From: Lutraria lutraria
Taxonomy: Eukaryota > Mollusca > Bivalvia > Venerida > Mactridae
Assembly: GCA_964023205.1 (NCBI GenBank)
Contig: OZ026844.1
Location: 7,066,840-7,130,839 of the forward strand
Length of the DNA stretch: 64,000 nt
Direction: 5' to 3'
The position numbers and the translations under genes are program-made. The first letter of the stretch is position 1. Every line of letters begins with the position of its first letter. Below, one piece after another: positions 1-11,300 of this stretch. The notes under the pieces are model-generated. The model made no database searches and was not told the DNA's origin. It was given only the letters and a program-made list of their open reading frames with translations.

Positions 1-3000
1 TTTGAATATCGAACAAACAACACGTCTAACCATTTAATTTGTGTACATGTATTGCGGATAAAACATCGCATATATACCTTGTGTGTTCACTTTCTCCACT
101 TTTTGAGTTACATGAATTTGTAACAATGTAAATGTTTGACATCATAGAAATTAATTTGAGTAACATACCAATACATAAAAGACTTCACGAGCCATTTTTC
201 TATATCAATACGAACCACTTTCTGTCAACGCATTTTGTGAACAACTCATGATAATAACGTGCTTCACGAACCCATCCGTGTTTATTATAGCCAACGTCAT
301 ACATTCTTCCTTTTGTTCGAGATTTAATACCTTGTAAATACCATATTAAAATAACAGTACATACAAATTCGTAAAAGTTTATTTCATATAACATTTACCG
401 ATTGAGAGGAAGTAACTGGAACATTTATTGTAAAGTATTCGACTAGGTTGTCGCCCTTCGAAGATTTACAGACGACAACCGATATGGCGAATTCCATAAG
501 ACATTTTTTTCATTTACAAAAATATATAATAATCGTTTTTTTCCTACTTTTCTGAACCGATGAGTTCGTTTTTCGTTTTGTTGAAGTTATTTTGAAGTCC
601 CGGACAGTAAACTGGCGACTTAAATCCATAGTTTATCACGAATGTTCGTTAAGACCAGAGACATAGATAGCATCCGATTTCAGAAACGCGGACACACTTA
701 CTAGACTCGAAACAGTATGCATGTACTTTTTTGCTAATGTTAAATTGATGATAAACTCATCCGCTGCCAAAGCCTGATTTCAAAAAGCGAAAATAGTGTA
801 TTAAAATATATGTACTTCACAATTAGAGTAAACAACATGTTACATGTTGAGCGGACCCACTTATTTCTTTAAATATTCATTGTTTCGGTAAATGCTGAAA
901 GTTGATACATCAGTCTAATCATCTAATTTTAATTGACTTAGTTAGATATATGATCGGAGGTAAAGGTTAAGTTAACTAGGTATGTCTATAAGTGGGTGTT
1001 AACTATGAAATGGCTAAAAGACATACATACATCCATTCTTGGTTTACTATTATATCAACGTGTCGGGTGCATTTATACATGTCAAAAGTTATTATTTTTT
1101 AGTATATCGAAGAAAATACTTTATATTTATGATTACAGAGTATCAAAGTGCTAAATTCAAAGAAACAAGTTTGCGAAAAAAGTCTCATTAACTCTCAATC
1201 TCTCGTATGTCGTACATGAATACAATTAACGTAGAATAAATATGAAGGGGGGGGTCTTCATGTTTGCCGAACAGGAAGTATTCTCGACTGATTACGTTTG
1301 TTCACACTAAATTCTCATTACTTATGTACATTACATACAGAACTTTGAAAGATAATTAGAACCATGAAAAACAAAATATATCAGCGTACTCAATGTATTT
1401 TTTTCCATGAGAATATACTTAAAAATGTATTCTATATTTCAATTACATTTCGTCTGCTACGGACTAAATTGTATACTCACTGTTTTCCATACCAATTCAA
1501 AGTCACCTCAATAAAGTACAGCAAACCCGCCCATAACCTCTGTCAACATTATTATACTAAAATCTAAACGTATTATTGCTAATTTCTATGTAACGATTTG
1601 GTAATTACCTGTTCTTAATACTGAAATGCTAGATCTGAAATCCTGAACATTTTCAAAATTTGATCATATGACCTCAAAATATCTAAATTCAACGGACTGT
1701 CAAATATACAGCATGCAACTACTAAATTTACACATAGTAAATCGGCAAATACACATACAGTTATACATTTATATATATACAAACAGCAGATTCCATATGC
1801 AAATACATATATAAAATGTATAACAATAAAAAGATGAACGTATTGTTTTTTTTCTGTAATTTAAGCGCATTTCTAATACACATGGCTTCTTCAACAAATT
1901 TGGGCAAGTTAATATTTTCATGTCTATTGCAAGAATGTAACAATTGAGTATATTTGTAAACGGAAGGATTATTGTAGTACATAGTACTTTTTGTATAACT
2001 TCTTCTTATTTATATGGAAGAATAGTCTACATCTTTCTACACGGAAGAAGATTAACAATGTATAACGTTAACCACTACTATAAGAAATTCAATTCGACTG
2101 ATCGGCATTTAATCAAAGGCCATCGATCAATTTACCCATAAGATTTCGGAATGTCTGAACTTGTAATGTACACGTAGCTTGTACTGGTAAACAAAATTTC
2201 GAAAACTGGCTCGAAAACCGAGTGAATATAATCAAACTATGCGGTGGGGTTTTGTTCAGAATATTATACCAGAAACACTTAAGCATTAAGACAACACTGC
2301 TGTAAACATTCTCATCATTATAGGAATAAGCGTGAATTACAAATGTGATGTTTTCTAATGGAGCATGCGTGTTCTGGATAAACCATTACCTTATTCCATC
2401 AATCATGGATCAATTAATTCAATGAGAGTGGTAAATGTTTGGTAAAAACTGCATGTATAGTTGTTTAAGCTTTGAGTACTCGCATTTTTAATCATTACTA
2501 GTATATTTTTTAGAGAGAACGTGTAGACAAGTGCCTACAGTACCTATAGAAAGCTACGCCAGTGTCTGTGATATGTTGCTATGACTATAGTTAGGTATTT
2601 ATTTGAGCATTTTCAAGTATGTTGTTATCATTACAACTATGGTACGCTTTTTGTAACATCTACAAGTTTAAATGCATCTATAATGCATCCTCTCAAACTT
2701 TGTTGCGGGGTACAACAACATGTACAAATTGAAAATGAAAAGTTCGAGTTGTTCCCCTTGGATATTAAGATATTAAGGGAATAGGAACAAGAATGACTTA
2801 TGAACCAAAGGAATGTTTGTCCACGAACCGTACACACAATATTGGGTAATTTATCTCTAATTGTTGCTGTTATTTATTTTCTTAAGAATGTCATTTAAGT
2901 AGAAGCATAATAATAAAAGGCTGTAAAATTATCCATTTCAGTGAGAAGCTGCGTCTAATGTACTTGAATATTCTGACCACATAAATGTCTATGAGATTTG

Positions 3001-3878
3001 TTCATTTATTAATGAAATTTAACATATTTCTTCCTATATATAAACATGACTACCTATTGTTTGTGTATGTTAAGTCTACAATAAAAAACAAAGCTCTGAA
3101 GGTTCTGATGTTGTTCGGAACTACAAATCAGTCAAAAGTTGATTTCTATGTAGGGTGAGTTTTGGAAAACGAACGGTAGTTGCGCATGAATTTAATGCAG
3201 ACATAAGTACTAAGAACACTTTTCTACCCACGCTATGCAGTTGTTACAGTTGTTCCCATCCATGTGCTTTCAGTACTTTGATTTATGTTTCCCATCTGAT
3301 CACCAAAAGTAGTTCAGCAATTAGCATACTATTATATATAGTTTACATTACCTGGCTCTTTGAATACTCAACTTATGCAGAATGTAATATATCATACATG
3401 AAGACATGCTCGAAGAAAAAGGTTAAACGTTATATAAGCATTAAATTAATCGATTGAAACTTCCCGATGAATCACTTTTTTAAATATCTGGCTGACTCAC
3501 AGTTATCATCGCGTCGTCCATGAATTCTATGATGACTTCTATACGTTTACAATAGAAGCAAGGAACCAGACTAAATTAGCATTTGACGTCATCCTTCCTT
3601 GAATGAACATTGAATTGAAATATCATATCGGAATTATATTCTTAGGCGGAAGCTATGTTAATGGGAGCTGTTCGGTATGCAGGAAAAGTGAAAACTGACC
3701 GATTTTTGAAATACGGTAATAACTTTATGTACCGAAAAACAAAAAAATGTTTATCTTAATAAATTATGGCTGCGTCTGTCGTTCAACATTAGTGAAATAT
3801 TTTTTGCATGTACATATTTTTTTAGGTTATTATACTATTTAATATATATTCAGTCAAATTTGTCACAGACAGTGTGAG
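1..3878. other. AT-rich non-coding stretch, no gene recognised
   Basis: Nothing here can be supported as a gene. The open frames are short, lack recognisable domains and are mostly AT-rich shadows. A 16-bp motif ACCAGAGACATAGATA at 654-669 recurs at 6517-6532 and, inverted, at 11474-11496, so a small dispersed-repeat fragment is present. A run of eight G lies near 1246. No tRNA, rRNA or tandem array was seen. It is most likely intergenic or intronic DNA. Confidence 0.6.
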
Positions 3879-3952
3879 TCTCGTCTGGGATTCAAACACA
3901 CAATCTTTTGATCTGTTGACCAAGGCTCCAATCATTGAGCTAACCAGGCGGG
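3879..3952 (-). repeat. tRNA-like SINE head (degenerate)
   Basis: Read on the minus strand, this 74-bp piece has a tRNA layout. A box-A-like GGTTAGCTCAATGATTGG lies inside a GCTC/GAGC D-arm, and a box-B-like GTTTGAATCCC sits near the 3' end. The ends CCCGCCT and AGACGAG pair at only 5 of 7 positions, the anticodon arm does not fold cleanly, and box B differs from the consensus GGTTCGANTCC at two positions. A working tRNA is therefore unlikely. A relic tRNA-derived SINE head is the best reading, with its body running on toward 3850. The end of that body is not defined. Confidence 0.45.
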
Positions 3953-4067
3953 ATACATCAGGAAGACAGCGTAGCCGAAATTGTCAAGTATAAAACTCAA
4001 TTGCGTGTTTATTGAAGTCGGACCTAAAAGTTCCCAGTTGGGCGAGAACATATTTTTCATACCTATA

Positions 4068-4742
4068 ATACCTCCCAACTACAGCCATCTCTCGTATACA
4101 TTAACTTATAAACCTCAAATACCTCCCAACTACAGCCTTCTCATGTATACATTAACTTATAAACCTCAAATACCTCCCAACTACAGCCTTCTCATGTATA
4201 CATTAACTTATAAACCTCAAATACCTCCCAACTACAGCCATCTCTCGTATACATTAACTTATAAACCTCAAATACCTCCCAACTACAGCCTTCTCATGTA
4301 TACATTAACTTATAAACCTCAAATACCTCCCAACTACAGCCTTCTCATGTATACATTAACTTATAAACCTCAAATACCTCCCAACTACAGCCATCTCTCG
4401 TATACATTAACTTATAAACCTTAAATACCTCCCAACTACAGCCTTCTCATGTATACATTAACTTATAAACCTCAAATACCTCCCAACTACAGCCATCTCT
4501 CGTATACATTAACTTATAAACCTCAAATACCTCCCAACTACAGCCTTCTCATGTATACATTAACTTATAAACCTCAAATACCTCCCAACTACAGCCTTCT
4601 CATGTATACATTAACTTATAAACCTCAAATACCTCCCAACTACAGCCTTCTCATGTATACATTAACTTATAAACCTCAAATACCTCCCAACTACAGCCAT
4701 CTCTCGTATACATTAACTTATAAACCTCAAATACCTCCCAAC
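4068..4742 (+). repeat. 51-bp minisatellite, 13 copies, two variants in a B-A-A rhythm
   Basis: Copies begin at 4068, 4119, 4170 and so on every 51 bp without an indel to 4731. The unit starts ATACCTCCCAACTACAGCC and ends TTATAAACCTCAA. Two variants differ in the middle: A has TTCTCATGTATAC and B has ATCTCTCGTATAC. The order from the left is B A A B A A B A B A A A B, so a 153-bp trimer was amplified first and later rearranged. Because 51 is 17 codons, one forward frame stays open (17-residue repeat with PPNYS and LTYKP). It is closed once by a TAA in the copy at 4374, has no convincing ATG start, and shows no domain. I read it as a non-coding minisatellite. Confidence 0.93.
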
Positions 4743-4858
4743 TGTACAGTCTTCTCTCCTATACAGTATTAACTTTAAAACCTCTAAATTAAATACCTTC
4801 CGATTACAGTCACTTCTCGTATACAGTAACTTGTAAACTTTAAATACCTCTCAAATAT
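4743..4858 (+). repeat. Decayed right edge of the 51-bp minisatellite
   Basis: Roughly two further units can be followed with small insertions and substitutions (CTGTACAGTCTTCTCTCC, then ACCTTCCGATTACAGTCAC), after which similarity fades near 4858. The edge is much more diverged than the core, as expected where unequal exchange no longer homogenises copies. Confidence 0.75.
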
Positions 4859-5674
4859 ATCATAACTGCGCATTATGGGATTCATATTCGTGAAACGAGG
4901 CTAGGAATATGAATGTACTTCTGCTACGAACACTAATTCCACACTGGATGATGGAGAGTGGTGATAAAGGGAGAAAGGGACACGACACAAATAAGTTTGA
5001 TATCAATAATGTATTAATAATATAAAACAATAGCGATATACAAATCAATAATAGAACATTGGCATACTGAAGCATATTAACAAATAAACACTTGACAAAT
5101 TAAAAGCACATTAGCTCTCCACTGAATTAAGAATTAGATTCGATCTAATATACCAAAATTATTATATTACTAATACAACAAGCACATGAATTAAATAATA
5201 TACATAATGAAAATTATGTACGTTACAATGAAGAAACACAACATAATATTAAACATACTGTTAAACATGTTATCATATAAACACTTAACAATAAATAGAA
5301 TTGATAAAATATACCTAAAGATTGTTTTACCATTGTTTATTAATAAACAAAATAGAATCGAACATGTGAACAAAGGCCACTATTGGGAAAAAACATTATG
5401 TAGTCTTCATTGACGTTGGCCTTTATTTAGAAAATATATGGTCGCATGGTAATGCGTCGTGCTGCACAGAACTGAGATACCGTTGCTACACAGAATGGTG
5501 TTGAACAAATCTAAATTAATGCTACATCCACAGTACAAGTGACTCATAGTTCTATCACTGCCGCTTGAAAAGACTGTCTGAACTGCGCAAGACCTTGGAC
5601 TAACTCGTTCATGCATATGCTCATGGCTACATCTAGATTACTAAATAAATCCCGGTTCTAGACTGTGCGACCTG
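4859..5674. other. Non-coding stretch with a short inverted repeat
   Basis: No gene is supported. A perfect 10-bp inverted repeat, ATTCATATTC at 4880-4889 and GAATATGAAT at 4915-4924, encloses a 25-nt spacer. The rest is AT-rich with only short open frames and no domain. Confidence 0.5.
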
Positions 5675-5901
5675 CCTACGTGGTCGTGTAGTCAATGTAG
5701 CTGACTTCAAATCACTGTCACCACTAACTGATAGAGGGTCGTGGGTTCGAGCCCAGCTACCGACCATGTCTCTTTGTTTGAGAAAATTAGACAGTTGATT
5801 TGATGGGAGGCTAATAATGGTTATTCACAGGAACGATGGTTAGATGAACTGACTCTGACAAATGAAAAGGAGTATAAACTCAAAAACAATAAACAAACAA
5901 C
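5675..5901 (+). repeat. tRNA-derived SINE (molluscan V-SINE/RUDI-like)
   Basis: The head at 5682-5765 looks like a class II tRNA. GGTCG near the 5' end can pair with CGACC at the 3' end, an anticodon-loop-like TTCAAAT is followed by a long variable region, and a perfect box B GGTTCGAGCC lies at 5744-5753. The body contains GGTTAGATGAACTGAC, and the element ends in an A-rich tail AAACAATAAACAAACAAC. The length of about 225 bp, the tail, and the TTAGATGAACTGAC motif resemble V-SINEs known from bivalves. That family assignment is from memory and needs a library search. No clear target-site duplication was identified. Confidence 0.7.
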
Positions 5902-5930
5902 TTCAGGCAGTGCCTTATTTTATATTAAAC

Positions 5931-5964
5931 CAAGGACTTATATACATATGTATATAAGTCCTTG
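5931..5964. repeat. 34-bp perfect palindrome
   Basis: Two 17-bp arms starting CAAGGACTTATATACAT meet with no spacer and no mismatch. The palindrome lies 30 bp beyond the SINE tail. It could be the collapsed core of a foldback element, or two terminal inverted repeats left by an internal deletion. A stand-alone regulatory role is not indicated. Confidence 0.9.
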
Positions 5965-6609
5965 ATTAAACTAAACATTTTTATTGTATTTTGAACTGCC
6001 TTTTGTTTTTTAGCCATGACCTCTGATGTTCTAAACGGAGACATTGTGAATGATTCGCACTGGTTACGTCGACGCTTTGCTAATATAATAATTATATGTA
6101 TTGATCAAAGGAAGTAACTATACTCCTGTTTGCTCTATAATTACGATAACATAGTGTAAGGGGAAGGAACTCCAGACTAGCCTGTTTGGTGCACTGCAGC
6201 GTGGAACGGGAACCAGATTAGATCTATATCAACAAGCGTCCAGTCCTACGGAATGTTCTTCGTCTGTTGAAGTATCCAGTTTTCTACTGTTTATGAACTA
6301 CTACCTCGTAAGTGTTGATACTTGTTGATAAAATGTGATGCACTTAACGATGAAATATAGGCCTAAGTGTTTACTGTTTTTATTTGTGGTTGTAAGTGCT
6401 AGTTGTGTGAATGTCATGTGTTTTCGCGAATTCGCGAAATCTGTGTCATTGTATTTGTCTTAGATCAAGGTTATTCTAATATATATTTTCAAACTACCAG
6501 TGACAAAAGGGATATACCAGAGACATAGATAACAGGGATAAGCACTTTCAGTTATTACATATGTCATGTAATTGACCAGTTGCCACCTGCCAATCAATCC
6601 AATTGATTA
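5965..6609. other. Non-coding stretch
   Basis: No gene is supported. It holds an 18-bp GC-containing palindrome (6422-6439) and one copy of the AGAGACATAGATAACA motif (6519-6534). No other structure was seen. Confidence 0.5.
6422..6439. repeat. 18-bp perfect palindrome TTTCGCGAATTCGCGAAA
   Basis: Perfect dyad containing two TCGCGA half-sites around a GAATTC centre. The TTTCGCG halves resemble E2F half-sites, but no promoter or gene is visible nearby, so a regulatory role is only a guess. Confidence 0.85.
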
Positions 6610-7450
6610 CAGGGCTTGAAAATTCCGCTCGCATTGGCGAGTTGAAGTTGGCATCGGGCGAGTAGATTTTTGTGAATACTAGTCCGACGGGGCGAGCACA
6701 AAACAGGCATTCAGTCACCCTAAAATTAATTTAAAACTGGAAATATCTCTTTCCAATTCTATCCGAATCAATTTAGATTCACGTTTTGTTTATGTTAAAT
6801 CCGCGTTCATGAAACGCATGCACTAGACAATAATGACTAAAAATAGATTGTTGCCCTGAACCCGGCCCTGCGGCATATTTAAAACACCGCTACAAGTTTA
6901 CAAGTTAAATGCGACAATGCCTCATTCGCCGGCTTTTCTATTTATTTCAAGAATGGGATTTCTTACTTGACAAATTAATTGGATGCGTTGATTATTGTTG
7001 GTCTCGTATCAACGGACTCGAGTAAGTGTCAAATCCTGAATTATCTTACCATGTTACCCGTTTTCCGAAAATGAACAGACGACAGAAAGCAATTTCAAGT
7101 AGAAGAAGCATTCGCAATAAATATCAGTGTTGCTACTTGAAAGACGGCTTGATATGTACGCGAATCACGGTAATCCTTAGTGATTAAAGATTAAAATGCC
7201 AGTTATAAAATCTGTATCGTTCATGTATGTTGTAATCATTTATGTCAGCATCAGACGTAATTTTCCCGCAATCAGTCATACTTAACAGAAGATATATACG
7301 TCCTTTAAAGTCTTAATCATAACTTACATTCTAAAAGTATACAAATACTTAATTTTCTTAAGGGCGAGTCGGTTTTCTAAAGGGCGAGTAAGAATTTGCA
7401 GCTACTAGTCCTACAGGATTAGTACCACCTTGAACATTTTTCAAGCCCTG
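6610..7450. mobile_element. CAGGG-ended foldback element, non-autonomous (hAT-like?)
   Basis: The left end reads CAGGGCTTGAAAATT and the right end, inverted, CAGGGCTTGAAAAAT, giving a 13-bp perfect terminal inverted repeat. The sequence GATTA directly abuts both ends (6605-6609 and 7451-7455), a plausible target-site duplication. It is shorter than the 8 bp normal for hAT transposons, although CAGGG ends are typical of that superfamily. Inside, a segment beginning GGGCGAGTA and containing TACTAGTCC occurs near both ends in the same orientation, so subterminal direct repeats sit inside inverted termini. No transposase frame is present. Confidence 0.65.
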
Positions 7451-7599
7451 GATTATACAATCAGATATCAGCTTTTTCTCACACCCCCTAGCAACACTTA
7501 TCGCCGCCATTTTCCTTCGACAAGCTGTCGTGTCAAAGGTTATCTGATACGCTATGTAGAACCTCAAAGACAATGATTTTTTTACTATAACTGATTGAA

Positions 7600-8371
7600 T
7601 ACTGTATACGTCTTTAATTCTGCGGGTGCAAAATTTGGCGTTTTTAAGATGTTCATGAATTGGCGGCTTCTATGTTTGGAGGTTTCATATCCAACTGCCA
7701 AAATAAAACCATGTCCTGTCTTCTTAAGCGCCAAAATTAAAACACTTAAGAAAATAAGTTTCCACCATTTTCAAGGGAAATAATTAGACTATTTTATTAA
7801 ATATCCTCTTAGATACTATCATATCAAATGAAATGTATAAACAGCAAGAATAAGTTACATGAAAACCAAAGTGTTGATAATTGTATTGTATTGGTAATTA
7901 CTTGGGATCAAACAGGAGTTAACACAATGGCCAAAAGCGATTATTTGTTTCCATACTTTATCTTAAATTGACACATGTTGTTATTTTGTCGGGTTTACTT
8001 TAGTCTGTGCCAAAGATATAAGTTTTATATCGTGTGACAAATAAGCTGTATTGTTTGAATCGTTTAGATTTAACATTGTTTCAATTAAGATTTACCCTAA
8101 GGCAATAACTGTAATGCATGTACTTTAACCCATGAGAGTAAACAAGTAATAATACATGTATAAACATACTGAACAAACAAAGAGTTACATGAAAAAGTGT
8201 TAGTTACACCTTTTGATAACAAAAGTTACAATAATTTTTTTTGATAAAATAATTGGCGGTGTTCATTATTGGCATTGTTTTATATTGGCGCAGTCTTGAT
8301 TTGGCGGTTCCGATGCTGACCGCCAATATCGCCAAAATAAAACAGGCGCCAATAATGAGACGTATACAGTA
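7600..8371. mobile_element. MITE-like TIR element, longer copy (TACTGTATACGT ends)
   Basis: Begins TACTGTATACGTCTTTAA and ends in the inverse ACGTATACAGTA. Subterminal zones are dense in TTGGCG on the left-hand side and CGCCAA toward the right, for example at 7640-7670, 8250-8300 and 8320-8365. The outermost TA on each side fits a TA target-site duplication as used by mariner-type elements. The 772-bp element has no transposase frame and is non-autonomous. A second member of the same family lies at 18873-19328. Confidence 0.75.
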
Positions 8372-11300
8372 AACATTTTAAATGGTTAGAATATGTCAGT
8401 TGGAACCATGCAACTCGGACGATCGTGATGAAGATTGACTGGAAGGAGATATTATACAGTTTATTCCTTTAACCAATCTGAAAACTAAGGAATCTTGAAA
8501 AGATCTAGACGTATGTTCATCCCTAATGTCAACAAAATTATCGGGAATTACCTATGCTTGATTGCACCAAGTGAGGGCAACATTTTTACTTAATTATAAC
8601 AATTACTCACTGTTACAGGATGCTTAAAATTTAAGTTCAATAGCGCTGTCGTACTAAAATTACACGTACGGTGTCTCTATACAAGTAAACCCCAAAGTCC
8701 ACATGAGGTCTAAATTTTTAATTGTTTTATTCTAATTGATCCCCTCTGATCACGATCAGCTTATAAGTGTATCTATATACTTGACACCCAGTGAAAAGCT
8801 TGGGTCACACAATTTTATTGATTAATGGAGATAATTAGTTTATGAATAACTTCCTGTTGTTTTTATAAGCATGTAGTAACTGATTATGTTAACAAAAGCA
8901 TGTCTAGCAATGACCCTTTCAGTTTTAGTACCCCCTACTGTGGAATACAGAGGACTGTTGGTCCGTAAAGCACATGCCTCGCATTCCTGGTTCAATGTCT
9001 TTGAATAAGTCATAGATGTTTGAGATTATACGTTTTGTTGGTATATTATAAGGTATATTTAAAGACTTATATTTATCCATATGAATTTACATATATTCAT
9101 ACTTCTGACGTACACATTCGAGCGTATTTCGTTTCGCTCTCATATCTCAATTTTTCAATGCAGCGTCCAGAGGGTTTACTGGTAATTTCCCTTGCTGTTT
9201 TTTTTATAGAATTTAACATTATGACATATAAGTCTTTATCATTTTCTTTGAAATATTATTTTTTATTACCATAAAGTATTATTACTGTCGCATTACATGC
9301 ATAATTATTATATTGTCACGGTCGTGTATGAATGTATTTACAAAATGTATACTAAGTGTCATGAATACTATATATATAATATTATATAAATATAATGTTC
9401 CTGTACATGTCAAGAAGGTTAATTGATCAGTGTTATAAATTTTCTAAATATAATCATAGATTTGTATTATCATGGTTGAAATGAATATGATTATAACGCC
9501 TAAATAAGAAGTCCACGTTATCCGTTATGCTTGTCACTCTTAGATAAAAGAACGCGCGTTACGGATAATTTTTCTTTAATTTTAATTTCTACTGAAACTT
9601 TCACATGATAGATTAACATTTTCAAACTGCATTGAATTTAACATCAACATGAATCAGTCATCATAATTTTAAGTATCCCAGGGACTGTAATATACAGAAT
9701 CCCTGGGGTATCTTTATTTCTCGGTTACTGTATATATACAGTCTGTGTATTTCATGTCGCTTTCTGAAATTCAAATTTGTATCCATAGCAGATACGAAGC
9801 GTCAGGAATGTTTATTGATAGTATAATCTGTTATAATCAACCTAAATAGCCAATAAATATTTAAAAAATCGATGTATTTTACACCTGCCTGAGGGATTTA
9901 TATGTTAATCTGTCTGCCATCTTGGATTTAGCTTGTCAAAGGTTTCGCGTTGCTACACCACGTGATTGAGTGGGCGGAGCATTCCTGTATCTGGCGACTG
10001 GTCAATAGCATGCGTGACTATTACTTTTCCCCAAAATTGCTGATTTTGTAGCAAGTAAAACTTCTTACCTACTGATAGCACATGTATCTATTCATCAACT
10101 ACCATCTGTTCTCGGATATCATTGATTCACGGACATTTTTGTTTACATGCTTGCTGTGACATCATTTACCGCAACACATGCGCGAGCTTAGGAAATTTTT
10201 GTCACATATGCTTGCTCTGTCGAGAAATAGTTCTTGCATTTACCAAAAATAGATTTAAACGGCTAAATACTTAAATTTTAATTTTGTATGAAATTTTGTC
10301 ATTTTTCACTATTCCCAAAATTTGCAAAGTTCTAACAAATGACACTTTTTGACCCAAAATTACGTTTATGTTGAAATTTTCGTTTTACGTCTACATTGTT
10401 TACATTCTAATAGATGGCTACGCAAACTGCACGTCCCCAAACATTAGGCAAAGTTTTTTTTTTTTGTAAGTTTACATCCCACTGTTGTTAGCTGCAAATT
10501 TAATTTTCTTTTTTATGGTTAAGGCAATTTCAGAGCCAATCAACAGTCAATACGAGCTATATTCACCATCTGACATGATGAATGCATAGTTGAACATGTA
10601 CATTTTCGAAAGATAAAAAATTTTCAATACTCAAGACCTATAAACTGTATTGGTTCCTAAAATACTCTAAGGAGTAAAGTTCTAAGTAAAGTAGACCCTG
10701 AAACTTTTGTAATGGGTTTAGTACCTTTGTTCGTCAACTTGAAGATTCTATCATATAGTCAAGCATGTTCAAATAATGCAAGAAATTTTCATATTTAGAC
10801 ATTTTTTTAACAGAAACCTAACAATTAACAATAGTGTGGCAGAATTCGACTGCTAGCGCTTTGCATCATGGGATAAAATGGCATTCGCGAATCTATGACA
10901 GTAGAAACAAAATGGTGGCCTCCATACAGTATAATAATACTAATGTAGTATTTACGAGGAAGTGATTTAAACTATGCGTTGTCAAAATTTGAAGGAAATA
11001 GTTTTGTTTTGCCAGGTAATTAAAAAAAATGGTAAAAAAAATTAGATTTTATGATGTAACAGTTCGATCATATATATCTTATATCCGCAAGCCATCAGTA
11101 GTCGAGGATATAGTTTACATTTTCTGAAAGTTTATTATTTAATCTATAGCTGCCAAGTTTTTAAAATTTCAATTTTGACTGATAGTTTTATTACACCCAT
11201 GTTTATACTACCTACTAATGCCTTCTTTTTAAAAATTATCAACTAGTACCAATTTTTTTCAGACCATTTACATTCTAGATGATATAGCTAAAATTATCAT

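Noticed and set aside
200..394. 64-codon minus-strand open frame with ATG
   Set aside because: It has a protein-like spread of charged residues, but no recognisable family, no flanking exon or splice evidence and no supporting context. A frame of this length is expected by chance in DNA like this.
8956..9000. tRNA-like stretch GTCCGTAAAGCACATGCC ... GGTTCAATGTC
   Set aside because: It resembles a truncated tRNA-derived SINE, but the stems do not pair convincingly and box A is incomplete.
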